Assembly: GCA_021018815.1 (NCBI GenBank)
Contig: JAITYX010000004.1
Span: forward strand, 4,591,501 to 4,655,500
Source of the DNA: Talinum fruticosum
Taxonomy: Eukaryota > Streptophyta > Magnoliopsida > Caryophyllales > Talinaceae
DNA length: 64,000 bases
Direction of reading: 5' to 3'
This document shows positions 36,089 to 48,000 of the stretch, piece by piece. A program made the translations under genes and the position numbers. Position 1 is the first letter of the stretch. The number at the start of each line of letters is the position of its first letter. The notes beneath the pieces are model-generated. The model was not told the DNA's origin and did no database searches. It saw only the letters and a list, made by a program, of their open reading frames with translations.

Positions 36089-38999
36089 TCTCTCTCCTCC
36101 CCGTCCTCCGCCTCCACGATGACGGAGGAGAAAGCGAAAGTGGGATATAATAATAACAACAATAAGTGTGAGCAGGATCTGGGGAGATACTGATAACTGT
36201 GTATAATCCTACAGAGAAAGAAAGAAAGAAACCAGAGGGATGTACAGTTAAGGAAGGAGATTACTGGGTGTTTTATGAGGTGAAATGTGACTGCAATGGA
36301 GGAGGACGAGAGTGTGGGCTTGGGATTGGGATTGGCCGTTGGTGGGGAAGAATGGCGGGAAGAGGGAGGAAAGAGAAACCAGAGGGATGTATAGTATATA
36401 GAAAGTAAAGACAGAAAAAGGAGTGCCGGGGCCAGAGCCACCCCACCGTTGCCCAACGATGGTGAATAATGTCATATGGTGATAATGATTGATGGACGGA
36501 TCTTGATCCGACCAATGGCCTCTTTCTTTTCTCGTTTCTCTTTCTTTAATATGGTACTATAAATTAATTAAATTTGTGAAAACGAACTCAATGTGAGGAG
36601 TATAAATAATATAATGTAATTGATTTGATATTTATTTTCTTTAAATTTTTATATAATTATGCTTGAGTTATGTAAATGAGAGAAATTATAAATGTGAGAT
36701 TTTTTTGAGTCCGCGGATAGAAATTTTTTACTATTCTATTTATATATAATTTTAAATATTATTATTGTTGTACTTATCCACTTATCAACAAAATTGTTGA
36801 AAGAAAATTCAAAGTTGAAACAAGTTTTTAAAATAATCGCACAATAAAAAAAATATGACTGATAGTAAAAACATCCCATTGATTATCAAATTTTTTTAAC
36901 TACTTATTTTAGATTCAAACAAAGTGACAAGTAGGTCTATCATCCTCTATACAAATGACGATGCACAGTTATTAAATCAGATCCAATGAATACCAAATCC
37001 TAAAAATAAACATTTTATATAAGACAATGCCCGCAACTGCCCTCAATAAAGTTATATCCAATATCCACTAAAATTCCGACCCTAATAAAGAACGTGAAAA
37101 TCTAACCCAGGTACTAATTTAGCTAAATGTTCTTAATTTTGGTTTTTGTTTGTTTAAATACTACCGGTATCTTTTTGACTTGTTGCTTTGGATTTGTTAT
37201 CTTCTTATTCCTTCTGCTTTCTTCATTCCTTGACTTTCTAATTATTCGTGGCTTTTTTTTGTCTGAATTTTACCAAAGGTGGTTGCAGGTAGCTAAGTTT
37301 TTTATTGTTGAAGGTGAACAAACTTTGTGGACTGTGTGGTCTTCTGTTGAAGACGACTCTACCTTTGGCGACTACCACTTCAAAGTTTTAATATAAAATT
37401 ATTATAAAACTATTAAAAATATATCGATCACAGAAACTGAAACATAGATGCACCTTTTACACCATCTTTTATTGTAAATATAGTTTAACAGACTAAAATC
37501 GAAAATTAACGGTTATAGTTATGAATAGTGATTACTAATGGATAGGATTAAATGGGAGTGGTTAGCCGGTGATTGAGTCATAAATTTAAAACGTCAAATG
37601 TCTTTTGAGCCAAATTCAAACGTGTCTAATTATTTATAATTTTAAATTTTTTGGTCCAAATACAGATCGATTTAAAAGTTTTTTGGGCCAAAAGTGTCCA
37701 TTGACACCCTTAACCTCTTCAAAACTCTGCCCATATAATTAGCAACGTTAAAATATAGCAGATAAAAGTACTGGCCAAATTGTAAAACAAACAAACTTTT
37801 GTATTACTATTATCATCAAAAGGTTTGAACTTGAGATACCATACCAAACTTTCACCTTAAGTGGTAAAATATGTATTTGACATTATTAGGTCATGTCAAT
37901 CATATATGTAGACCTAATTATGTACAATTTTTCCCTTCCCTATTGTACTTTTCGTTCATCTACTTCTCTTCCCCCAAACACCACATATTTCCCTTTTCAA
38001 TCCATTATTGGGCTATAATGCTAAACTATATATGATGTCAGTCCATAATCCCTGTCCATTTGGCATCCATTTAAAGGTAAAAGTTATTATTATGGACATA
38101 TGTTAGCTTAAGTAGTTTATACCTATTTTTCTCACATAACGTCTCAAGGAGTCGTGTAATGTACAAAATATGGTGATTAGTGAGAAAATTTTTAAATTTT
38201 TATTAGCCAACAGTAGTTCAACTCAAATAAAGGATCACATATAAAAAACAAAAGGGGTTGAAGTCACTATTTGATAACAAATTATATTTTATAAAAAGAA
38301 TATAATGAAAGAGTTTTATCTTATATGGACCAATAGTAATATGTCTCAAATGAAATGAAATGAAATACTATCGTAGATTAAGAAAAAAACGCCAAAAAGA
38401 TAAAAGTCATAAGTCACTATTTGATTAATGAACCACATTAGATGTACCCCAACGAGTATTCTTTACTTATAGTTAAACAAGACACGACTTCTTCTATTAT
38501 CACTACAACCCATTTTATAAGCCCACCATGGAAAGTTGATGTATTGTAGGGGAGATTGCTGATCATTCTACAATTTTTTTTTTGTTGCAATTGCCCACTC
38601 TATATATGTAAATGAAACACCAAACAGAACAATGCATTGTGTTATCAAGTACAAGTATGCAATGTATGTTATTACGGGCCGAATATCTAATTTTTGTACG
38701 ATGATAACTTTATGCTATTTAGTAACCTTTTTAGACTCGAACTAGAATGGGGGATACTTATGAAAACAAGGTTTTTAAAAAATTTTTTTATAGGAGAAAA
38801 AAGTCGCGTAAATATAAAGAAATTTTTTCTTAGATTGTTGAATAAGATTGTTTTAGAAAAAATGACGCAAGAATGCAATGGGTGGTGAATATAGGTGGGC
38901 CTAAAGAAGAAATCCCGTGAGGGCCCAACTAGAGCTTGACTATGGTTGAAATCTGAAAAAGCTTGTAGGCCCACGACGGCCCAGGAGTATAGGCTGAAA
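36089..38999. other. Intergenic region between divergent PAE and SPPL1
   Basis: The first 400 bases before the PAE ATG are C/T-rich on the minus strand and probably hold the PAE promoter and leader. The rest is AT-rich. An open frame at 37127-37396 would encode a hydrophobic peptide but has no recognisable domain or codon signal. No gene is supported. Confidence 0.6.
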
Positions 39000-39009
39000 A
39001 TACCAGATA

Positions 39010-39179
39010 GATGAAGGACTAACGTGCAAAATTTGCTCCTGATCAGTCAGTCTCTGACTACCTTTTGCCATAAACAGTGAAAATAAAACACCTCCCGAGA
39101 AGAGCAAGCAAAGCCGTTTCCACTCACTCTCTCTCCCTCTCGCTCCCTCTCTCTCTGCCCAAACTCCTTCCAGTCCAAG
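39010..39179 (+). other. SPPL1 non-coding first exon (5' leader), start approximate
   Basis: A CT-rich leader (CTCTCTCTCCCTCTCGCTCC region) ends at a good donor, CCAAG|GTAAGT at 39179/39180. The matching acceptor TTTTCAG is at 40716-40722, giving a leader intron of about 1.54 kb before the coding exon. The transcription start is a guess. Confidence 0.55.
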
Positions 39180-40870
39180 GTAAGTCCAAATTCCCAATCC
39201 CTAATTTTCGCTTTCCTATTTGTGTGGCCATTTTTTTCATGTGTGACTAAGATCTCATTTTTTTCATCTGATTTGGCTTTCTGTTCATGTTCAATTTCGA
39301 AACTTGTGCAAAAGTTTATTGGGTTTTTGGGGCTGCAATCCCTAGAGTGATTATTTGCGTTACTGGGTACTAATTTTTCCGTCGATGGGTATGAAATAGA
39401 GGGTGAAATATTTTCTGGGTTGCGTTGAGATTGATGTTTGATGTTGCTCATGGCTCCTGTTACCTTGTTTTTATTGCGAAACGTGTCATTCAAAGTAATC
39501 CAAGAAAAGGTGTGATTTGAAATATGATATAGCAGCTAAGATTTCTTGGTTCGTCCTTAATTTGGAAAATGTTACTCCTTATCATTCTTTTTCCTTTTCT
39601 GCTACGATTAAATTGGGGATGAATGATTAGCAAATTGATGTCCAAGAAAAAGTTATTGAAATGCGGCTGAGGACAATTCATTACACTTTTACATGAAAGA
39701 AATTTAAGTTTTTTGTTGGCTATGGCTATAGCTCAACTACTCTTCACCTTCTTGTGGTAGATAGGTATTGAGTAATGAGATCAACCTTTTGGGTGAATAT
39801 TAGTCATTTGTCTGAATTTGCCAGTTTAAACAGTATTGATTTTGAGCTTGTATTATTTTTAGATATGATTGGAAGATGCTTTAGGGGCTAAGAATATTAT
39901 GATATGTGACTAGCTTATTGGCTGTTATGTTCTCGCTATGCTGTGCTCTTTGTTTAAGGAGAGGTTTTTATTGGGCTGGGCACTGTTAGAGAAGTAACCT
40001 TGATGCCCCACAGGAATGCCTGACAGAAACACCAGGGATTCTGGCAGAATTAGGGTTATGGTATGGGATGAATTGCGGGAGGTGATCAAACCTTCTGGGC
40101 CTAGTTGCATCTCAATGAGGACATAGTTGATGATTCTGAATAGTACAATGGTGTATTGGGAATAATTTTGTAGACAAAAGTAGTGGCTTGCGTTCTAGAC
40201 TCCTTTTTTTGTGTGTTCCTTGTGCTAATAGTATGTGCACTATTTTTATTTTATTTTATCATTTCGAGTAATGTAATTATCCATAAAGTATGCACGTGGG
40301 TAGTTGTTATGTAAACATTGTTGGCAATGCACTGTTGGTATTATTAGTCTATCTATTTGTTAAAGCTTCGTTTTCCTTGGTGCCTATCCATCTCTTTATT
40401 GGTTCTCTTTACTGTAATTGTTCATGACCTCCTTAGATCACTCTTCCACTGGCGTTCTCTGCATAATTACCTATATGAAATAGATTTTGTACCGGTGTCA
40501 TTTCATTGACTTGGAATGAATGGTGGAAGATTGCTTCTTTTACTGATTAGTGGTTGACATAAAGCCAGTTGTTTTATTAGTGGTAATGTTGTTCGTTATG
40601 CATTGCTATGCATAATGACAAGGTTTTCTTTGTCTAATATCACTGACTGTTAAAGCTTTGAAATTGGCCTATCTCTATTAGCTGGATTGGAACTGACCTT
40701 TTCTACTTCAATTTATTTTCAGGTTGCGTGATTTCTCTGGTACAAAATTCACTGGAGAAAGGACGCAACTTTGGCTGCAGACGTTCATTATTACACAAGT
40801 TATTCAGGTACTCTGAGTTTCTTAGGGGCATCAGAGTTAACACCTGACCTACCTGTAAGGAGCAAGTTGC

Positions 40871-40882
40871 ATGCGTGGTTAA
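40871..40882 (+). promoter_or_regulatory. Minimal upstream ORF before SPPL1
   Basis: ATG CGT GGT TAA encodes three residues and stops two bases before the main ATG at 40885. If the leader includes it, ribosomes would have to leak past it or reinitiate almost in place, which could dampen translation. Confidence 0.4.
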
Positions 40883-40884
40883 TT

Positions 40885-43316
40885 ATGGAATCTCTGTGGA
40901 AGCTTATGTATTTGTTAGAGCCTGCTCCGATTACCCTCATTATAACGGCAGTTGCTGTGACTTTTGGATCTGCATTTCGTGCCCTGAACTATGGGAAAGA
41001 AATGGAACGTAATCGTGATCTTTCTGAAGCATCAATTACGTTGGATAGGTCTCAAGCGCTGATGATCCCAGTAATGAGCTCATTGAGCTTGATCTTGATG
41101 TTCTACTTGTTTTCTTCTGTGTCACAACTCCTTACTGCTTTCACAGCTGTTGCTTCTGCCTCCTCCCTTTTCTTCTGCCTATCACCTTATGTCAATCAAA
41201 TGAAATCACAACTTGGATTAGCTGACCCATTTGTTTCACGGTGCTGTTCAAAATCATTTACCCGGATCCAAGGGCTTCTCTTAATTGCATGCTTTAGTAT
41301 AGTAGCTGCTTGGCTTGTATCTGGACACTGGATACTGAACAACTTGTTGGGGATCTCCATTTGTATTGCATTTGTAAGCCATGTACGGCTTCCAAATATA
41401 AAAGTCTGTGCAATGCTTCTCGCGTGCTTGTTTATGTACGACATTTTTGGGTTTTCTACTCTGAGAGATTCTTTGGGGCTAATGTAATGGTCTCAGTAGC
41501 CACCCAGCAGGCTTCAAATCCTGTTCATACAGTGGCTAATAGTTTAAGTCTTCCAGGTTTGCAATTGATTACAAAGAAATTGGAGCTGCCAGTGAAGATT
41601 GTCTTCCCTAGGAATTTGCTAGGTGGAGTCATTCCTGGAGGAACTGCTACAGACTTCATGATGCTTGGTCTAGGAGATATGGTATGACATTCATTTAATT
41701 AATAACTGTTCTAGCTGACTGTTTTAAACCGGACAGAGTTTTGTTTAGAATTAGCCTAAATTTCGTGCTTTGTGCAGTCACCAATCTACATTTATTTACA
41801 TAATACATTAGAAGAAAAAATAAGGTTAAAGAGTTTATTTTGGATAAGATTTTCTGAACTTGAAAACTAATAAGATATATGTTGAGGAGGAATGGAATAT
41901 GAAAGATGCTAAAATGTAGCGAAAATGAGGGTTCATTTAGATAGATGTATGGAATTGTCTAAAATAATTAGATGCAAGAAACATAGATATATAAGTTTTT
42001 ATTGCATTCTCGAATAAAAATAAGGTTTTGTGTTAAATATGTTTGATGTTTATCCTTAATATATCGACTTTCTGATTGCTGGGTATGACTGAGTGACTGA
42101 CTGAGTTGATCCTATATGTCTGACATCTTTACAGTTCTTTTATTCTGTTGGTTTCTATCTATAATATATTGACTTGGACCTTTAATTTTTGAAGTACTTC
42201 TTGACTAATATAATTTATATAATTTTGTATGGTCATTGTCTTTCAGGCTATCCCTGCCATGCTCCTGGCATTAGTTCTCTGCTTTGATCATAGAAAAAGC
42301 AGGGAAACAGTCAGCCCCGCAGATTTTGCATCATCTAGAGGCCACAAGTACATATGGTATGCCATTTCTGGATATGCTATTGGACTTGTAGTTGCTTTAG
42401 CTGCTGGGATTTTGACTCACTCACCACAGCCAGCTCTTCTGTACCTGGTAAGTCATTCTTTGTGTTTTTTCTACATGTGGCAAAGGAATGATTACTGCAT
42501 GATCTTGAATGGGTGCAAAGTGTCTTGCTGTGAGCTATATAGTATTGGTGAGTTTTGTAGATAGATGTGTCTAAAACCCTACTCTGGTGGTGATCACATT
42601 GCTTCCTGTCTTAATATGGAAGACTCTTTTGATTGGGTATGGATATCCCTACTCCAGGGAAAAGGAACAAGGCAAAGAAAAAGGCAGTTTTATATACCTT
42701 CTAATCAACAATATTGAGGTTGTTGTGTGCTACAAATTAATGGAACACTATTTGCAACAAATTCAAAAAGAAAGTGGAAGACGCTTGAATCCCTGTTATC
42801 TTGTTGAACTTAAAGTTGGCTTTTGATGTTACTGTGCAGATTTCGAATTCATTTATTTTGAAATTTTGCATATTCTTTGGTTCAAAATGAAATCTCAAGT
42901 GTCTATCCTATGTCATAAGCGTTGGTGTACAACACAAGCACTTTGGTTTAATGTAGAATTGGGTTGAAACAGCACTGTTAATGTAGGTAGAGGAACAACT
43001 ACAAGTCTCTTCGATGAGTGTTTGCCTCCTTTTTACTAATTAATTAGCAAGCAAACTCTTAAAACCAAGGATTCAGATGGCCATCTAAGTGACCCAATGG
43101 GTGGTACTCCAGTGTTTATTTATTCCCCTTCATTGGCTAAATGCACATGTAGAAGCATCTCCACATTATTGAATGTGTGCTTCTTTGTGGATGCAGGTGC
43201 CTTCAACATTGGGTCCGATAATTGTAATCTCTTGGATGAGAAGGGAACTTACAGAGCTCTGGGAAGGTCCAATGCCAAACATGGTGAATGAGAAAGCTCA
43301 TTCGATTGAAGTATGA
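40885..43316 (+). CDS. SPPL1: Signal peptide peptidase-like 1 (intramembrane aspartyl protease)
   Basis: Multi-pass membrane aspartyl protease (A22B family) that cuts type II transmembrane segments. Three coding exons: 40885-41681, 42247-42447, 43197-43316. Catalytic motifs are all visible: YD (Asp186), GLGD (Asp265, at the end of exon 1) and the C-terminal PAL (328-330). The body is close to Arabidopsis SPPL1, for example FRALNYGKEMERNRD, SEASITLD and FVSHVRLPNIK. A missing base in the T-run at 41444-41448, directly after the first catalytic Asp, breaks the frame; allowing for it gives 372 residues, the same length as the Arabidopsis protein. I chose the ATG at 40885 because the family begins here; the upstream open frame has no in-frame ATG. 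A non-coding exon and leader intron precede it. Confidence 0.94.
41444..41448 (+). other. Apparent 1-base deletion in T-run, SPPL1
   Basis: Five T follow TACGACA. Six T gives YDIFWVFYSERFFGANVM, as in the family. Five T gives YDIFGFSTLRDSLGLM-stop, removing the second catalytic Asp and PAL motif. Confidence 0.92.
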
Positions 43317-45003
43317 GTACTTGGATTCACATATATCATGCTCTAACCGAGGGCTTGAAAAATGTAAAGTTATGCAGGGGAGGGGGATTTACTGGCCTGT
43401 TTAAATTTCTCTGCTGGAACATCTCGTGTAGTTGACATGGACGAATGGATGATAGGATAATATCCATCTCTCAACAATTGTATCTTTACCTTATATAAGT
43501 TGAAAAGATTCATGCCCATGTTGAAATGTATCATGTCAAGGAACTTGGTGAATGATATATTCATTATCTTGAGGAAGCGACCCCCCTATTGAATTGGTTG
43601 ATAAAGAAGCCAAAAATATAAGCTTGGAAGATCGAATTTATGCAAGCATCAGGCCCAAAAGATGGGTGTTTTCATACATTTTGAGATGAACGACTAAAAG
43701 TTGAATGGTAACCATATGGTAATCAAATGTGGTGTTTTTCTCTCTCAAATTTCTATTTGTCTTGTGCGAAGAAATGGGTTTTCACCAAAAAAAAAAAAAA
43801 TGTACACTTTTTTTTTCTCACAAAAAAATTAGGATTTTAAATTAACGCTGGTTCGGGTCAAAAGTGGTTGGATAAATTTGTTATCAAACTAATTTCTTTG
43901 TTCGATACTCATTTTTTTGGGTCGGATAATTTGGGCAAACTTAAGTTTGGGTTAAAATTGAGTTCGGATACTAGAAATATAAAAATCTTATGTCCGAAAT
44001 TAAATTCGGACAAAAAAATCATGACTGAATTCAATTGTTTTTCTGATCGTACAAATGGGGTTGGACAAAATTTTTCCAACCATAAAAAAATATAAGGTTT
44101 TAAGACTAGTGCAAATTATTACCTGATATTTTTTAGATGGTATTATACAAAAAAATTGCTTGGTGGTAGCCAGCCATGTGGTTGAGAAGTTACAAATATG
44201 TTAGGTTTCATAAACGTAATATATAATTGAGAAAAGTATGATGACGTTATATCATTGATCCCGTAACATTATATATTTTTTTCAAAAATTATAAATGATG
44301 TATGAAGAATTGTTGCATCTGAATAAAATAAAAACAATATAATATGTCAACATGAAAATCATGTCCTAAAAAATTATAACTTTGAATACATTAAATGCTT
44401 GATTTTTTCTAAAATCATTTTTCATAAAATAAATACATATATATCTACTATACTTCTTTTTATAAGATAAATATGTTGATACAGGGTAGATTTTATAGAG
44501 GAATTGAAAAGCATTTCCATTAATACAAAATATAATTCATAAATTATTAAAAATAACAGTAAACATATTTTCAAGTCCTAGAGAATTCATCCAATAAATG
44601 TCAAACAAAGCACAAGAAAATAATACATATGAAAAATTGAGATTTTTTTGGATATAATTGTAGAGGAGTTATAAAGGACACTCTAATATAAAAAAGAAAA
44701 GGGAGTCGAAAGTGAGAATACATTTTTTTATATATAAAAACGTTTTTTTTTTATGCAAACATAATTTTTTAAGGGGTTAAAAATTAAAATTGTATAATTT
44801 CCCTAGAAAGAAAGGAGAGTGCACCGTACATAATTGAATTCTAGGGCGGAGATGGGGCTCGGGGATGTAACGGGCGTTCGTTTTCGATGTCTTCCCGAAG
44901 CCTAAAAAGGCTAAAGCCCTGCTAAAATCTGGAAACGCGGGCTCAAAATTCCCTCCACCCCCTTTGGGTTGTTCTTTCTCTTTCACGACCGAGAGAGAGA
45001 GAG
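43317..45003. other. Intergenic region between SPPL1 and CPSF100
   Basis: The SPPL1 3' untranslated region comes first. From about 43850 to 44090 there is a patch with GTTCGG/TTCGGA words resembling eroded transposon DNA. The rest is strongly AT-rich up to about 44800, where a GC-richer CPSF100 promoter begins. A GA run at 44991-45003 ends directly at the start codon. No gene is seen. Confidence 0.55.
44991..45003 (+). repeat. (GA)n run abutting the CPSF100 start codon
   Basis: Six to seven GA units end directly at the ATG at 45004, the same arrangement as at the CYP715 start. Confidence 0.75.
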
Positions 45004-48000
45004 ATGGGAACATCAGTGCAGGTGACTCCACTGTGTGGAGTATACAGCGAGAACCCACTCTCCTACCTTGTCTCCATCGACGGCTTCAACTTCCTCGTCG
45101 ATTGCGGTTGGAATGACCATTTCGATCCCTCCCTTCTCCAGCCCCTCTCCAGGTCTGTATATCCCTCCCATTCTCTACTGTTCAATGGTGTCAGAGTTGT
45201 CCAATTTGTCTCCTATGGCGTTTATTCTTCAATGGTGCAGCAACATTAGCAAACGCAAGTGACTTTTTGGCTGCCCCTTTTAATTTAAGAATATGTTGAT
45301 GAACATAGATAGTTGAATCCCCCTCTCCCTTCCTAGTTTTTTTGGGCTAATTAATTTGAATTTGTTGCATAGCTTTGTATTCTGCTGAAGAGCTTTGTGC
45401 AACTTTTGTTTGAATTGGCGAATTCCTCATAAGGAGGACGGATTTAAGTTTATTTCCAAGATCGTATTTGAGGTCTAGACAGAGGTGAACAAGATGTGAA
45501 TTTATTGTGTTTTTATTGGCTAAAATACTTGACCCGATATTTTTCTATCAAAAAAAACTTGACCCGATGAATAATATTATGACTGCTGTTGGAGAAATGG
45601 AGGGATTTGGTCTCAATTGCCCGAAGAGGAAAAGGGGGGTTGGGGCAGATGTCTTAGAGTATCACAAGCTTGTCAATGCAAAATTGCATTGTGAATTCTG
45701 ATGCTGGATACATGCTAGTGCTAGAAGTTCTAAGACTAGAACCTATGCTACTTGGACTTGACCATACCCATGTGTAAGGATCCAATGTCTGACGCAAGTT
45801 TGTGAAACTTTTTGTACATTTTTGGTCTAAAATGAGGGTGTCCATATCTATGTCCAAGTGCTGAGTGTCTGACAGGTACTTTAAGAAAAATGAAGAGTTG
45901 TACAAGTAACGTAGGCTAGAACATACTTCTCAACTATCTTTTGTTTTACAGGGTTGCTTCTACTATAGATGCTGTTCTTCTTTCATATCCCGACACACTG
46001 CACCTTGGTGCTTTGCCATATGCAATGAAGCAATTTGGATTGTCTGCACCAATATATGCGACAGAGCCTGTGTATAGATTAGGCTTGCTGACTATGTATG
46101 ATCACTATCTCTCACGCAAGGTGAAATGCTATCTCTGAAGTTGGATCTCCTGTCAGACCAATTCCTTTTTGTTTCATTTAAAGAGATGACTCATAATTCT
46201 AGGCGAAGAAATCTGCAAAAATATTTTCATTGTTAGATGGAAACCCATAATTATTTCTCTAGGTTAAAATATGATTGGATTCTTGAGCACGTGTTCTACT
46301 TGTTGATAATTTTTCATTTAGTAAAGTGGTGGGAAAGTTTAATTAAAGTGGTATACCACAGGGCAAAAGGGATATACCTATTTAGGGGAGTATGAGTTGT
46401 TAGCAATGACATGCAGGTATTAACCCACAACTGCCGTGTTCTACAGCTAATGCTACAATTTGTATGCTAATTTGGTACTTCTGTCTGCAGCAAGTGTCCG
46501 AATTTGATTTGTTTACGCTTGATGACATTGATGCTGCTTTTCAAAATGTGACGAGACTGACTTACTCCCAGAATTATCACTTGTCTGGTATGTGTCTTTT
46601 ATTGCAGCTTGAGAAATCAATTGCGCTAGAAAAATATTTTTTAAGAGTAGACAAGAACAATACCTCGCCAGAGTGAGATGTGGGATCAAACTGGGTTGTT
46701 GTAGTCGGTTTTTGCTAGAGTACTGAAGTTATTATTTTATGGTAACATGACTGGATTTCAAGATTCTCTTATTTCAGAGAAGAGATTGACTTTTTGGTGG
46801 TGTTAAAATAATTTTTTCACCTCTCGTTCAATCTCTTTTGGCCTTTGTCTCATTGAAGGCTGCAAAGCTCTACCTGCTTGTCTGCTAGACCTAGAGTGTA
46901 GACCACTACTGTTGATGGTTAATGGCAGTCCCTAGCGTGTAATTATACATTCAGATGGTTTTCGAGTTTCGACATAGTTGAATGCTGCTACATAGTGTCG
47001 ATTTTCTGACCAAAAATCTACTCTAGACAAGGGTGAAGGAATAGTTATTGCTCCACACGTGGCTGGACATCTCTTGGGAGGTACAGTGTGGAAGATAACA
47101 AAGGATGGGGAGGATGTCATCTATGCTGTTGACTTTAATCATCGTAAGGAAAGGTTTGTTGTCTACTTCCATCTAAATTTTCCTATGTGAGTTGATTTGT
47201 AGAGGTTGTTGATCTATTGTTGGTGGATCAGGCATTTAAATGGAACTGTTCTTGAATCCTTTGTTCGCCCTGCTGTGCTAATAACGGATGCTTACAATGC
47301 ATTGAGTAATCAACCTTCAAGACGTCAAAGGGATCATGAATTCTTAGGTCTGTCTCTTTCTCTCTCACTGGGTTTGGTTTTTTGCAGCTATTAAGAAGTA
47401 ACTGATTCCTATCTAGTTGAAGTGCATCCCCCTTTATAAGATCTACATAATGCAATCATAATTACATTCCTAAAGCGCTTCAATGTGAGGAACACAAGTC
47501 TTCCTTTCTATTTATGAATTTGTCTTAATTGTCAATGAGCTGCGATTTGTAATACAACAAAAGTGGTTGGTGGGGAAAAGGCTTGCTATTGATTTTGTTT
47601 TTCACCATCCGTTAGTTTCAGTCTCCTCCAGTGCGGTGAATGCTGTTTTTTAAAAAAATTTATTTTAGGGTCTTCTACGATGAACTTAAGAACAGCTTAA
47701 GGTGCTAAAAATGCCAAGATGTCTTAGAGTTGATGTTATCTCTTATGTTTCCCTCTCTCTGCTTATTAGATGCCATAATGAAAACTCTTAGAGCCAACGG
47801 GAAGGTGTTACTTCCAGTTGATACAGCAGGGCGAGTACTGGAACTTATTTTAATACTTGAACAGGTTTGTTTGTCTGTTTGGTCTAGTTTTTCCCTTTCT
47901 GGTTTTAATCAATGACTGATGGTATGGTCTCATTTGGAAATGCAGCACTGGGCCCAACATCATTTGACTTATCCCATCTTCTTTCTCACTTATGTTTCCT

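Noticed and set aside
37127..37396. Hydrophobic 89-residue open frame that could be a small membrane protein
   Set aside because: No family resemblance, no splice or promoter context, and lies in AT-rich spacer where T-rich codons give hydrophobic residues by chance.
40771..40884. N-terminal extension of SPPL1 upstream of 40885
   Set aside because: The stretch is open but has no in-frame ATG, and the family begins with the ME(S/T)LW segment at 40885.
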